Source: CAYVAP01 sp964343195
GTDB taxonomy: Bacteria; Bacteroidota; Bacteroidia; J057
NCBI GenBank assembly: GCA_964343195.1
Contig: CAYFIR010000023.1
Coordinates: forward strand, 1-58,990
Length of the DNA: 58,990 nucleotides
Direction: 5' to 3'
Shown here: positions 7,739-16,335 of the stretch, piece after piece
Layout of the letters: each line of letters starts with the position of its first letter
How positions within the stretch are numbered: the stretch's first letter is position 1
Translations under genes and position numbers: made by a program
The notes under the pieces: generated by a model
Database searches by the model: none
Seen by the model: only the letters and a program-made list of their open reading frames with translations
What the model was told of the DNA's origin: nothing

Positions 7739-9622
7739 TTACTGCCTGATCCAGCGCAGGCTGCCGAGGTATTCTCCTTCCTTGAAACAGGATACGAGGT
7801 ACATTTGGGCCGCCCAGGTTTCGGTCTGGAGTTCCAGCGAGGTTCCCCGAACTGATTTCGATGTGATCAATTGCCCCTGAAGGCTGCGCACCTCGATGCG
7901 GTCGACCTGGTCAGGGGTGTTCCAGTAAAGCTGTAGAGACGAATGGCCGGGATTCGGGTAAGCCTGAATGCCCTGTTGGGTCAGGCTCGCGATGTTGGTA
8001 GGATCAGCCAGGTCTATGCTTTCGCTCGGAGCACTACACAACTGATAGAGTGGCAAATTACTGGTCGAGGCGCGACTGTTGTAGTCAAATACCTGGAAGT
8101 GATAGGTCTTGCTGGGGTCCAGCCCGGTAACTACGGCCTGATTCCCAGTGCCTTCATAGACCACAAAGTGCCCATCGCCCAGGTCATCGCCCTGACCAAA
8201 TCCTGCATTAGCCGAGTAGGCCGAGCCGTCAAATGGGAAGCGACTGATGGAAGCTCCTTCCCGGGCTACCACGATGCGGTTATCGCCATTTCCTGATGTC
8301 CAGTTCAGGCTTACCTGACCGGGAGTCGCATCAGCTGTGATGCCTAGATTGGTGCTGCTATTTGGTACGTCAAACAGGTCGTGAGAAGGCCAGGTGCTGG
8401 TATTTTGGACACAGGACCAGGGCAGGCCGTCGAGGTCGGACCAGAATGCATTGGACTGGTTATCAATAATTCGCTTGTTGGTGATGAAGGCCCAGAGGTA
8501 ACCATTGTTGCTGGCACGCACCCAGATGGAAGCGGTTCCATCAATGGCGCCAGTATGCCACCAGTTGTTGAATTGGTTTACGGTCCAACCTTTGGCATAA
8601 TAACTGGCATTGGCACTAGGGGTTGTCATGGTCGTAAGGGTCGCATTCGTCAGGATATCGGGGCGTGTGGCAAAGCCATCCACCGCACTTAGCAGGCGCA
8701 CCAGATCACGGGCTGTAGCAATCCAGCCACCGTGGGCGTCCATGGCCTCCACATTCAGCCCACCATATTCCCAGGGCACCATGGTTCCATCTCCGTTAAT
8801 GTTGAGCGAGGTGTAGCCATTGCCTTTGTACTCTGCTTCGCGCAGGCGCTTGTCGGCCAGATAATTCTTACCAATATGCATGTCGCAGATGCCCAGCGGT
8901 GTAAGAATGGAATCCTTGATGTATGCTTCGTAACCCAGGCCTGCTACTTCCGAGATGATTTCTCCCAGTACCAGAAACCCAATGTTGGAGTAGGCGTAGG
9001 AAGTGCCCGGTGCAAAATTCAACCCTTTTTCCATCAAATACCGGATCAGGACCTCACCACGCACGGGGTTGGTTTCTCGTAGGGTTTCTGTCACGTGCAA
9101 GGGAAATCCGATGGGATCGCAGTGGTTGATTTGCCATGTATAGGGCGAAGCGATGCCATCCACACAATCTACATCGCGGTTCCAGCCGCCACTATGCTCC
9201 AACAAGTGCTGCACGGTAATATTGTCGATTCGGGTATCGGAGTACACGACATTTTTGAGGTAATCATGGTCTTTTAGGAGTCCATTGGGGCCAAAGGCTT
9301 TGTCACTCAGAGAAAGCTTCCCCTGCTCCACTAATTTCATGACTGCAATGGAGGTGATGGGTTTAGACACACTCGCGATGCGAAACATGTGGTGAGGTTG
9401 AGTGTCTTCAGTGCCGTCAAGGCTGGCATCGCCAAAACCTCGTGCATAGACCAGTTTACCGTCCTTGGCGATAGCAAGGGTCGCGCCGGGGATGTCGTAG
9501 GTACTGAGAAAATTGGTCACCAACTGGTCGCAGTGGCTCATGCTGGCAACCGGGATGCCGGTTTGGGCGAAGGCCACCATGCTCCATGACAGGGCCAGAA
9601 TAATGCTTGTTATAGTTTTCAT
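7739..9622 (-). CDS. secreted serine hydrolase (beta-lactamase/class C fold) with FnIII and T9SS domains
   Basis: Penicillin-binding/beta-lactamase superfamily hydrolase. Numbered from an upstream Met at 9649, Ser93-x-x-Lys96 lies in IASVSKPITS, Tyr-x-Asn in SYAYSNIGF near residue 220, and the third motif is WWHTGAIDGT. The Met at 9622 starts a signal peptide (MKTITSIILALSWSMVAFAQ) and is chosen. After the catalytic domain (to about residue 420) comes a fibronectin-III-like module (SVNLNWT-like strand, then YHFQVFDYNSRAS), then a T9SS type A sorting domain (IQAYPNPGHSSLQLYW to the end). Family members include D-aminopeptidases, esterases and DD-peptidases; the substrate cannot be told. The protein is expected outside the cell. 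Confidence 0.88.
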   Translation of the reverse strand: MKTITSIILALSWSMVAFAQTGIPVASMSHCDQLVTNFLSTYDIPGATLAIAKDGKLVYARGFGDASLDGTEDTQPHHMFRIASVSKPITSIAVMKLVEQGKLSLSDKAFGPNGLLKDHDYLKNVVYSDTRIDNITVQHLLEHSGGWNRDVDCVDGIASPYTWQINHCDPIGFPLHVTETLRETNPVRGEVLIRYLMEKGLNFAPGTSYAYSNIGFLVLGEIISEVAGLGYEAYIKDSILTPLGICDMHIGKNYLADKRLREAEYKGNGYTSLNINGDGTMVPWEYGGLNVEAMDAHGGWIATARDLVRLLSAVDGFATRPDILTNATLTTMTTPSANASYYAKGWTVNQFNNWWHTGAIDGTASIWVRASNNGYLWAFITNKRIIDNQSNAFWSDLDGLPWSCVQNTSTWPSHDLFDVPNSSTNLGITADATPGQVSLNWTSGNGDNRIVVAREGASISRFPFDGSAYSANAGFGQGDDLGDGHFVVYEGTGNQAVVTGLDPSKTYHFQVFDYNSRASTSNLPLYQLCSAPSESIDLADPTNIASLTQQGIQAYPNPGHSSLQLYWNTPDQVDRIEVRSLQGQLITSKSVRGTSLELQTETWAAQMYLVSCFKEGEYLGSLRWIRQ

Positions 9623-9679
9623 TGGGAAAGGTTTATATGAGGAAATCAAAGGGAGAAGCGGGGTCTGACAGGTCAGGGA

Positions 9680-10390
9680 TTACTTCTCTCCTTTGACGGG
9701 TTCTGCGAATTCTTCCATCATTTGCAGGGCGGAATGTGTAGATTGAGTCATAGCGGCACCCAGATGGTCCAGGCGTTCCAGCTTGTCCTGAATAGATAAC
9801 TCCGTTGACTGCACGACAATTATGCGCTGGTTGCTATTCTCGACGAATTCGTTGAACCAGCCGAGCATGGCCATGGATAGCTGTGCATAGTTGGAGCGGC
9901 TGCCCTGCAATTCGCGGGGCGAATTGGTGATGAAGTTGGTGATGATCAGGGCGAGTCCACCTCCGCCATACACCAGGTTGATCCAGTTCTGAGGGCCTTC
10001 GGGGCCAGCCTGTCCCATGATTCCCCCGACGACAATCAGCCCCAGGCCGAGCAAAAAAGTCAGCACATACATGGTCGTGGTAATCACCTGTAAGCGGCGG
10101 CTGGAAGTCAGGGTGTTGCGGAGGGTCTCCTTCAGGTGGCTGATGATGTCAAAGGTTTCTTCGCGCGATTGGTCAAGTGAGGCTTCGACCTTCTTCAGCT
10201 TCTCAGACTCCAGCGCGATGGAGTTTCTGACCCGCTGATCGATCTGATCCCATTTTTCCACGATCTCTTTTGGAAATCCCTGTTCCACGAGGTGTTCCTT
10301 CGCGATTTCCTGATTGGGATCCAGGATCACCGAGGCCAGTTCATCCAGGTTGAGGGTAGGGGCGATGGGAGCAGAAGTTGCAGCAGACAT
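9680..10390 (-). CDS. two-TM membrane protein with coiled coil, unknown function
   Basis: 236 residues. The N-terminal third is charged and helical (about 50-95, probably coiled coil: ALESEKLKKVEASLDQSREE). It is followed by two membrane spans (about 103-126 TTTMYVLTFLLGLGLIVVGG and 139-158 LVYGGGGLALIITNFIT) joined by a short Gly/Pro-rich loop, and then a conserved-looking cytoplasmic helix SNYAQLSMAMLGWFNEFV. The layout of helix, SRRLQ, two spans and an N-Y-A-Q-L helix resembles the membrane domain described next to TRADD-N domains in bacterial conflict proteins, but this is a weak memory-based match. There is no operon partner; the start ATG at 10390 is the only reasonable one. Confidence 0.7.
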   Translation of the reverse strand: MSAATSAPIAPTLNLDELASVILDPNQEIAKEHLVEQGFPKEIVEKWDQIDQRVRNSIALESEKLKKVEASLDQSREETFDIISHLKETLRNTLTSSRRLQVITTTMYVLTFLLGLGLIVVGGIMGQAGPEGPQNWINLVYGGGGLALIITNFITNSPRELQGSRSNYAQLSMAMLGWFNEFVENSNQRIIVVQSTELSIQDKLERLDHLGAAMTQSTHSALQMMEEFAEPVKGEK

Positions 10391-10771
10391 CAGGTTAGGC
10401 GTTAGGGTGAATAGGTGGCAGCTGTTGGGTGCCTTTGCCTATTCCTCGACGTCGCTGTCAAAAGGTCATCAGGGGGAGGGAGATTTTTTCATCTTTTTCT
10501 CGTGATCTAGCCGGGGAATAAATTCGCCCGGCTAGTGTGAAGGCTGTACTCACCCTTGCTGCGCGGTTTTAACCCGCAGCAAGGGGGTGCTCGACGGCGA
10601 ATGGTACGGATACAAGCAAGTCAACAATCGATAGGAGAAGAATGCATTTCCCATCTCTGTACGTTGCCTGCCTTGCATTTGCCGCTATGTGGTATCTTAG
10701 CCATTCGAAATGAATTGTTTTGATTACCGCCCTTTTATCTCTTCCTCCCAATAGCTCGAAATCTACCTAAC
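10391..10771. other. intergenic region with two strong hairpins
   Basis: This 381-base divergent gap contains a 9-bp stem at 10507-10515/10527-10535 (CTAGCCGGG and its complement) and an 11-bp stem at 10553-10563/10575-10585 (CCCTTGCTGCG and its complement, loop containing GGTTTTAACC). The second is the same sequence family as the tandem repeats at 11739-12215. Neither is followed by a T run, so they look like repeat-derived structures rather than terminators. No gene is recognised; the promoter of the downstream plus-strand oxidoreductase should lie in 10600-10770. Confidence 0.5.
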
Positions 10772-11752
10772 ATGAACACCATCAAGTGGGGCATCATCGG
10801 TTGTGGCGATGTCGCCGAACGCAAAAGCGGCCCAGCTTTCCAGCAGATCGAGGGATCGGAGCTCCTGGCCGTCATGCGGCGCAATGGCGCTAAAGCCAAA
10901 GACTTCGCCGAACGACATGGAGTCCCGGAATGGTATGATCAGGCGGAGGCCATCCTAAATCATTCCGAAATCAATGCGGTCTATATCGCCACTCCCCCCA
11001 GCAGCCATAAAGACCTGGCCATACGAGCCCTCGAGGCCGGAAAACACGTGTACCTGGAAAAGCCCATGGCCCTTTCCCAGCAGGAGGCAAAGGAGATCGT
11101 CGAGCACCTAACGCCACATGGACCGAAGCTGACCGTGGCCCATTATCGCCGTCAGCTTCCGGCGTTTTTGAAGGTCAAAGCGTTGCTAGCAGAAAAAGCC
11201 ATCGGAGAAGTTCGCTTTGCCGACATCCAGATCATCCAACCAGCAAAATCCGATCTTATCGCGGCATCGGAGGAGAACTGGCGCGTCAATCCCGATATTT
11301 CCGGGGGAGGGCTGTTTCACGATTTGGCTCCGCATCAGATTGATCTGATGTACCAGTACTTTGGGCCCTACGAGCAGGTCATGGGCATTGCGGAGAATCA
11401 GGCTGGCCTGAACGCTGCCGATGACATCGTCAGTGGCATGATCGCCTTCGAAAGCGGCGTGCAGTTTCGCGGCATCTGGTGCTTCAATGCCTTCGAAGCC
11501 GACCAACAAGACCTCTGCACGATTTACGGCAGCGAAGGCTCCATCAGCTTTGGTTTCTTTGGCGATCGGGTCCTCTGCCGCAATAAAGGTCGCGTGGAAG
11601 AATTCACATTCGAGCATCCCCCCCACATCCAGCACCCGATGATCGAATCGACGGTCAGGTATTTTCAGGGGAAAGGCCCCAATCCCTGTTCGGCGGAGGA
11701 GGGCCTGGTGGTGATGGAGATCATGGATGGGTTTACTCTTGCTGCGGACTAA
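10772..11752 (+). CDS. Gfo/Idh/MocA family oxidoreductase
   Basis: 326-residue NAD(P)-dependent dehydrogenase. The Rossmann motif is WGIIGCGDVAERKSGPAF, the cofactor/substrate motif AGKHVYLEKPMALS is intact, and the catalytic region is GGGLFHDLAPHQIDLM with the conserved Asp and His. This N-terminus (GCGDVxexKSGP) is typical of a Bacteroidota subgroup of 1,5-anhydrofructose/glucose-fructose oxidoreductase-like proteins with undefined substrate. The last residues (TLAAD, then TAA) are encoded by the first copy of a tandem intergenic repeat that begins at about 11739, so the natural C-terminus has probably been replaced. It is monocistronic; the facing gene at 12231-12965 converges on the repeat block. 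Confidence 0.88.
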   Translation: MNTIKWGIIGCGDVAERKSGPAFQQIEGSELLAVMRRNGAKAKDFAERHGVPEWYDQAEAILNHSEINAVYIATPPSSHKDLAIRALEAGKHVYLEKPMALSQQEAKEIVEHLTPHGPKLTVAHYRRQLPAFLKVKALLAEKAIGEVRFADIQIIQPAKSDLIAASEENWRVNPDISGGGLFHDLAPHQIDLMYQYFGPYEQVMGIAENQAGLNAADDIVSGMIAFESGVQFRGIWCFNAFEADQQDLCTIYGSEGSISFGFFGDRVLCRNKGRVEEFTFEHPPHIQHPMIESTVRYFQGKGPNPCSAEEGLVVMEIMDGFTLAAD

Positions 11753-12215
11753 AGTCGCGCAGCAAGGGAGAAAGATTCCCCTGGATAGGCGTACGGTTTT
11801 AACCCAGGGCTACGGGAATCTTGCTGCGGACTAAAGTCGCGCAGCAAGGGAGAAAGATTCCCCTGGATAGACGTGCGGTTTTAACCCACGGCTACGGGAA
11901 TCTTGCTGCGGACTGAAGTCACGCAGCAAGGGAGAGAGATTCCCCTGGATAGACGTGCGGTTTTAACTCACAACTACGGGAATCCTGCTGCTAAAGTCAC
12001 GCAGCAAGGGAAAAAGATTCCCCTGGATAGACGTGCGGTTTTAACCCACGGCTACGGGAATATTGCTGCTAAAGTCGCGCAGCAAGGGGGAAAGATTCCC
12101 CTGGATAGACGTGCGGTTTTAACCCACGGCTACGGGAATATTGCTGCGGACTAAAGTCGCGCAGCAAGGGAGAAAGATTCCCCTGGATAGACGTGCGGTT
12201 TTAACCCACGGCTAT
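11739..12215. repeat. six tandem copies of an ~82-bp hairpin-forming intergenic repeat
   Basis: The word GCTGCGGACT or its variant recurs at 11741, 11823, 11905, 11987, 12065 and 12143, giving periods of 82, 82, 82, 78 and 78 bases; the 78-bp units lack GGAC. Each unit holds two inverted repeats: TTGCTGCG...CGCAGCAA around a short loop, and GATTCCC...GGGAATC around a loop with CGGTTTTAACCC. The units are nearly identical, so the expansion looks recent. The block fills the space between two convergent genes and supplies the stop codon of the upstream one. A related single hairpin is at 10553-10585. Confidence 0.9.
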
Positions 12216-12230
12216 ATGTTCAGGGGGGAT

Positions 12231-12965
12231 TTATTCTCCGGTTAGATGCCCTATCAGTTCCTGTACCCGATCTCCATACACAGGGTGATCCTTCAGCGGC
12301 TCCAGGGTGTTACGTGCTTCTTTTTCATTGCCTTGGGACAAAAAAGCCAATCCCAGGTACCAGGTAGCATCGGAGGTAAAGGGCGAAGGCGGGCGCATGG
12401 TCTTCACCTGCTGTAACAATGCCACTGCGGTCTCTATTTCTTCCTCTGCGAGATTGGCAAGTCCCAGGTAATATCCCAGCGTATCAGAGTCACTTTCTGT
12501 ACCCAGAAGTGGATTCCAAAACTGTATGGCATCAGCATATTCACCGCGCTTGTAGGCGACCATGCCTTCGGCAAATTCGGGATTGTCTACTGTGCCCAGA
12601 GTCGTCGGCAGACCGGGGGCTGGCTCGTAATAAGCCGCGTATAGATCTTGCGGTTGGGGCGGGCTTAGGCGGTACCACGCCAGGAAAATCACTAGTACCA
12701 CTGCGGCCATGGCAGCATAGGGCTGCCAGCGTTGCCACAGAGGAATGGTTCTGGCACCGGAAGATTCAACCTGTTCATCCATCACTTCCTCTAACACCGC
12801 TCTGGCTCCTTCCAGGGCAACTCCCTCCATCAGCCGCTGGTGTTGCTCGATTTCCTTTGCCAGTTCTGGCTCGTCCTCCACGCGCTGCTGAAAGGCAACA
12901 CGTTCGGTATTGTTCATTTGGCCCAATAAATAGGCTTCGATTTGTTCCATTTCTGAAGCGGTCAT
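12231..12965 (-). CDS. anti-sigma factor-like membrane protein with TPR repeats
   Basis: 244 residues. The N-terminus (MEQIEAYLLGQMNNTERVAF and the acidic helix after it) resembles the zinc-less anti-sigma domains of Bacteroidota. One membrane span follows (about 85-102, YAAMAAVVLVIFLAWY). The C-terminal half is periplasmic and made of TPR-like helices (FAEGMVAYKRGEYADAIQFW; LGLANLAEEEIETAVALLQQ; LGLAFLSQGNEKEARNTLEP). The ATG overlaps the stop of the ECF sigma gene by four bases (ATGA), so they form a coupled pair. It probably holds the sigma factor at the membrane until a periplasmic signal; the signal is unknown. Confidence is high for topology, moderate for the anti-sigma role. Confidence 0.8.
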   Translation of the reverse strand: MTASEMEQIEAYLLGQMNNTERVAFQQRVEDEPELAKEIEQHQRLMEGVALEGARAVLEEVMDEQVESSGARTIPLWQRWQPYAAMAAVVLVIFLAWYRLSPPQPQDLYAAYYEPAPGLPTTLGTVDNPEFAEGMVAYKRGEYADAIQFWNPLLGTESDSDTLGYYLGLANLAEEEIETAVALLQQVKTMRPPSPFTSDATWYLGLAFLSQGNEKEARNTLEPLKDHPVYGDRVQELIGHLTGE

Positions 12966-13534
12966 GATCTCTGATTAGCTGTGTTGAAAATTTGCTTCAG
13001 TCGCTGCATACAGCGGTATTTCTCGTTTTTGGCGGTGGAATCTCCGATTCCAAATGCGGCTGCAATCTCGCGCAAGGGCTGTTTTTCGTAGTAGAATCGC
13101 GTCAGCATGTCTCGGCAACGCTCGCCCAGTTGGCGAAACTTTTCCCGGAAAGCGTCCTGTTCCTCGCGGTCAATCCAGTTTTCCAACGGATTGGGGCCAT
13201 CGGCCTGATCGGGAAGTTGCTCCGGGGTCTGCTCATAGCGGGAACTGGCCTTCTTCTTCTGGTCGATCCAGCGCCGCTTGCAGATTTCTACGAGGTAGGT
13301 GCTGAGTTTCGCGTCGGCACGCAGTTCAAACTTCCCGGCCTGCACATTTTTCCAAAGTGCCAGCACTCCCTCCTGAAACACGTCTCGTGCATCATCCTCA
13401 TTTCCTCCAAAGGCTCTGATCTGCTGCCTCACAGCAGGGTACACCTGCTTGTACAGGTGCTCGAAAGCTACTTTGGTTTGGGCCGCACTCTGCAACCCTT
13501 CAACTATTGCTCTGTCCGAGAGCCCCAGGCTCAT
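12962..13534 (-). CDS. ECF-type RNA polymerase sigma factor
   Basis: About 190 residues from the Met at 13534. Region 2 is FEHLYKQVYPAVRQQIRAFG then EDDARDVFQEGVLALWKN (sigma 2.1-2.2) and STYLVEICKRRWID (2.4). Region 4 is LGERCRDMLTRFYYEKQPLR then EIAAAFGIGDSTAKNEKYRC, a clear helix-turn-helix. The frame continues upstream to 13669 but that part is a low-complexity His/Pro/Tyr/Phe run translated from a 9-bp tandem repeat, so it is excluded. It is followed with a 4-base overlap by the TPR anti-sigma gene. Its target promoters cannot be read here; the Gln/His-rich lipoprotein upstream at 13728-14825 could be regulated by or linked to it. Confidence 0.88.
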   Translation of the reverse strand: MSLGLSDRAIVEGLQSAAQTKVAFEHLYKQVYPAVRQQIRAFGGNEDDARDVFQEGVLALWKNVQAGKFELRADAKLSTYLVEICKRRWIDQKKKASSRYEQTPEQLPDQADGPNPLENWIDREEQDAFREKFRQLGERCRDMLTRFYYEKQPLREIAAAFGIGDSTAKNEKYRCMQRLKQIFNTANQRS

Positions 13535-13616
13535 ATCTCGCGCATTTATTTGGGTCAAAACTCCAGCGGAAGATAAGCAGCGAGGAGGAAAGAAGCGACA
13601 AGGACGGCTGATGAAA

Positions 13617-13642
13617 GGGAAATAGGGGAAATAGGGGAAATA
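13617..13642. repeat. 9-bp tandem repeat (GGGAAATAG, three copies)
   Basis: GGGAAATA recurs every 9 bases at 13617, 13626 and 13635 just upstream of the sigma factor start. Similar short arrays occur at 52684-52725 (7 bp) and 58936-58990 (9 bp). Confidence 0.6.
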
Positions 13643-13727
13643 AGGTGTATAAGGAAAATATGGGTGCAAATACTGCCTATATAAGCCCTATAAACCATAT
13701 TCCCCACTAACCATCCTGCTTGACCGA

Positions 13728-14825
13728 CTACCACCCCTGAGGATTCATCGGCTGAATGGATTGCCAGTTGCCTTGCAGGCTGTGGGGGTTGAAACTGGGA
13801 TCATTGGTTCCGTGGTAGTTGCCCAGTCCGTCGGTGTACCAGTAGTCATACTGGCCTGATTGCTGGATCTGGTGTCCGCTGTAGGGATCCTGGAAGGTGG
13901 TCTGCTCGTGGATCTGGTCGATGAATGCATTGTGGCTGCTGTATCCACTGGTTCCGGTAGTGGTCGGAGTCGAGCGAAGGTCATTCATGAAAGCCTGATG
14001 GCGGGCATCGCTGGCGGCGGACATGCTCTGCATGCGCTGCTGGTGGGCGTTGAAGCTAGCCTGTCGCTGGGCCATGCGCTGCTGGTGAGACTGGTTGCTG
14101 CGCTGCATGGCCATTTGGGTGTGCTGGTTCTTTTTCTGGTTGTATTCTTCGTAGAATTCACGGCTGCTGAGGATTGCTTCACCGATGCGAATGGCAGAGG
14201 CAAACGCTTCTGTTGGAGCTACCACCATTTCGATTTCTACGAAACCCGCTCCCTGCATTTGAGGGAAAGGCAGGTTCATGACGTACAAAACTCCTTCCAT
14301 GGGTTTGCCTTCATGCTGTCCTTTGAACGGTATCTCAAAGGTCTGGAGTTGCATACCCTGAGATTCGTACATGCGGCGCTTGACCTGAACTTCCTGTAGT
14401 CCTTCCATAAAGGGGCTTTGGCGAGACTGCCCGAACTGTGGCTGTTGCACGGTTTGCTGTACCACCTGCTGGATGATGTTATCCAGGCTGGTCCCAAAGT
14501 AGCTATTGTAAGTAGCGTTGCCCAGATCACGTACGAGTTCGTCGTTGGGGCCATATACATCGCGAAGGTAAAACTGGTACCCTCCAGCCTGCATGTTGGT
14601 GGCAATTTTGTTTTGCTGCTCCCAGTCACTGGGGATTTTTTCTTTGTAGATGGGAAGGTTAAAACCCTGGTCAACGGCGTCAACCCACTTATCGCTGGAG
14701 AAGAGGCTGAAGCCCCCTTCACTTTCGTTACCAGTGCCATCTTCTGAAGGGCTACAGGCGACACCCAGAAATAGCAGTGGGAGAAGAATCCAGAAGTAGG
14801 CGGCAAATTCGTTGAGCGAGATCAT
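13728..14825 (-). CDS. Gln/His-rich lipoprotein, unknown function
   Basis: 365 residues. The N-terminal hydrophobic stretch ends in LLFLGVACSPSEDG, a signal peptide with a lipobox-like Cys at about residue 24 followed by an acidic, Gly/Ser-rich spacer, so a lipid-anchored protein is likely. Residues 60-230 look globular (KEKIPSDWEQQNKIATNMQA, PFKGQHEGKPMEGVLYVMNL). From about 230 to 290 there is a Gln/His/Met/Ser-rich helical stretch (NQSHQQRMAQRQASFNAHQQ), followed by a Tyr/Gln/Asn/Ser-rich tail. Proteins with this SDWE...Y.R and QRQ...NQ pattern are common hypothetical lipoproteins; no function is known to me. The His/Gln-rich segment might bind metal or act as a spacer; that is only inference. 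Confidence 0.72.
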   Translation of the reverse strand: MISLNEFAAYFWILLPLLFLGVACSPSEDGTGNESEGGFSLFSSDKWVDAVDQGFNLPIYKEKIPSDWEQQNKIATNMQAGGYQFYLRDVYGPNDELVRDLGNATYNSYFGTSLDNIIQQVVQQTVQQPQFGQSRQSPFMEGLQEVQVKRRMYESQGMQLQTFEIPFKGQHEGKPMEGVLYVMNLPFPQMQGAGFVEIEMVVAPTEAFASAIRIGEAILSSREFYEEYNQKKNQHTQMAMQRSNQSHQQRMAQRQASFNAHQQRMQSMSAASDARHQAFMNDLRSTPTTTGTSGYSSHNAFIDQIHEQTTFQDPYSGHQIQQSGQYDYWYTDGLGNYHGTNDPSFNPHSLQGNWQSIQPMNPQGW

Positions 14826-15207
14826 GTCGGTATGAGTTAGAGGTTGAAATCAGATTGTTTACCCCTTTCTCGCATTGGGAAGCAAAAGGTCATCAGCCGA
14901 CAGGAAAAAAATAAAATATTTTTTCGGGAACAGGTCTGCGGTCCAATTATCGGATAGGATTGCCTCATCTCAGGAAGCATTCTTTTTAGTAACGCGAGAA
15001 AAATAACTTCCCGATTTTACGAAGAGATCTTGTTCGCAGGCAAGGAAGGAAAACCGAGTTTGGCGAGCCAAATGAGGCTTTTTCTGACGCGGTATGCGGG
15101 CAAGAGATCAAGTCAAAAGCGGAACTAATTTTTTGAGCGTTACTTATCCTGTCATCCAGCAAATCCTGTTGAAAAAACGCTCACGATATACGCTGCGGTT
15201 ATTCCTG
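14826..15207. other. 382-base intergenic region
   Basis: AT-rich tracts around 14905-14925 (AAAAAAATAAAATATTTTTT region) may be promoter DNA for the lipoprotein gene on the minus strand. I see no convincing open frame, RNA gene or hairpin here. Confidence 0.4.
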
Positions 15208-15714
15208 CTACTCCCCTCTTTTCACCCGATAATACACCGCTCGCTCGATTCCCTCACAGCGACCTTCCTTCCAGAATTTCATCCCGACTTTTTCCAGCAC
15301 TCTGATAGAAGCGCGGTTGTCTATTGCCGCTCTGCCAATGATTTCACTGATGCCCAACTGCTCAAATCCATATGCTACCGAGGCCCTTGCAGCTTCTGTC
15401 GCATAGCCCTTTCCCCAGCATTTCCTATAAAATCGAAAGCCCAGATCCACCAACCCTTCTTCATTTCTCTTCAGCCCACACCAACCGAGGAATTCGCCAG
15501 CTTCACGATCCAACACGGCCCATCGACCAAATCCATTTCGCTGATAGTCAGGGTAATTCCAGAGAAATGTTTCCGCTGCTGCCACTGAGGCAAATGGCTC
15601 ATCGCCCGTGTAACGCAGCACTTCCGGATCGGCATTGAGGGAAAAGAAATGCATTGCGTCGCCAGGAATTAGTTCGCGCAGGGTCAGTCTCTCGGTATAG
15701 GTGATGAGGTTCAT
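15208..15714 (-). CDS. GNAT acetyltransferase, RimJ/RimL type
   Basis: About 168 residues from the Met at 15714 (MNLITYTERLTLREL), the conserved N-terminal strand of RimJ/RimL-like N-acetyltransferases. The fold is continuous: EVLRYTG, then FGRWAVLDREAGEFLGWCGL, then the acetyl-CoA region FRFYRKCWGKGYATEAARA (Q/RxxGxG/A variant), then IIGRAAIDNRASIRVLEKVG, the typical N-x-x-S-x-x-V-x-x-K-x-G motif. It acetylates an unknown amine (ribosomal protein N-terminus, antibiotic or small molecule). The frame extends to 15768 but the extra N-terminal residues do not fit the family. Another GNAT gene lies just upstream on the same strand. Confidence 0.87.
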   Translation of the reverse strand: MNLITYTERLTLRELIPGDAMHFFSLNADPEVLRYTGDEPFASVAAAETFLWNYPDYQRNGFGRWAVLDREAGEFLGWCGLKRNEEGLVDLGFRFYRKCWGKGYATEAARASVAYGFEQLGISEIIGRAAIDNRASIRVLEKVGMKFWKEGRCEGIERAVYYRVKRGE

Positions 15715-15795
15715 GGCGATGCTATTGAACAGGATTTCAGGAACTACAGGATGGGAAGGGATTGACATTCAATCCTGGTACCCGACTGTCTTGAC

Positions 15796-16335
15796 TTATA
15801 GCAGACCCAAAACTTCACATGCTTCCCGCGTTAATTCCCAGCGGTTGACTTCCTGCTCAAAATTGATCGAGCCGGGGATGGTTCGATGTTTTTTGACAAA
15901 GCTAAAGCCTACCTTTTCCAGCGTGCGATTGGGAGCGGGGTTCTGGGCGTAGGGTTCACAAATAAGCTTTTGAAGCTGCAAGCGCTCAAAAAATAAGGGG
16001 AGAGCCTGCCGAACCAACTCGGCTCCGAGGCCCTTTTTCCTAAAGTCTGCCTTCCAGATGTGCAGGTGCATATGGGCTTCGACGCCAAACTCGATCTGGT
16101 TGACGTTGGTGTGGCCGATAGATTGACCATCGACTTCCCAAATGAGGGCATAGGACTGGCGTTTTTCAACGGGAAGCACCAGTTGGGATTGCAGCATTTG
16201 GGTAAAGCCCGCTCTTGAAGGCAGTTTATCCAGATCCACTCCCATGCTGATCAGGTGTTCATCCGGAGAAATAAGCCAATAATCGGCTATCAATGGGATG
16301 TCTTCCTCGGTGAGTTCTCGGGTTTGAAGGTGCAT
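15796..16335 (-). CDS. GNAT-family acetyltransferase
   Basis: About 179 residues, N-acetyltransferase fold. MHLQTRELTEEDIPLIADYW is the first strand and helix, SYALIWEVDGQSIGHTNVNQ is the beta hairpin, FRKKGLGAELVRQALPLFFE is the acetyl-CoA pyrophosphate loop, and NPAPNRTLEKVGFSFVKKH is the fourth motif. The Met at 16335 aligns with the family start; the frame's earlier Met at 16356 is less likely. It is separated by about 80 bases from the RimJ-like gene downstream and could be in one transcript with it. The substrate is unknown. Confidence 0.82.
   Translation of the reverse strand: MHLQTRELTEEDIPLIADYWLISPDEHLISMGVDLDKLPSRAGFTQMLQSQLVLPVEKRQSYALIWEVDGQSIGHTNVNQIEFGVEAHMHLHIWKADFRKKGLGAELVRQALPLFFERLQLQKLICEPYAQNPAPNRTLEKVGFSFVKKHRTIPGSINFEQEVNRWELTREACEVLGLL

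Noticed and set aside
11903..12154. A plus-strand frame encoding repeated peptides (about 27 residues each) in the tandem repeat block
   Set aside because: It is the 82-bp DNA repeat read in one frame; the 78-bp units happen to keep frame. No start signal or protein family, and the same DNA is palindromic non-coding sequence elsewhere.
11739..12215. Possible CRISPR array because of the regular ~82-bp spacing
   Set aside because: The whole unit repeats including the would-be spacers; there are no unique spacers and no cas genes.
13535..13669. Longer N-terminus for the ECF sigma factor
   Set aside because: The additional residues (HPYFPYTPYFPYFPYF) are translated from a 9-bp tandem repeat and lie ahead of the normal family start.
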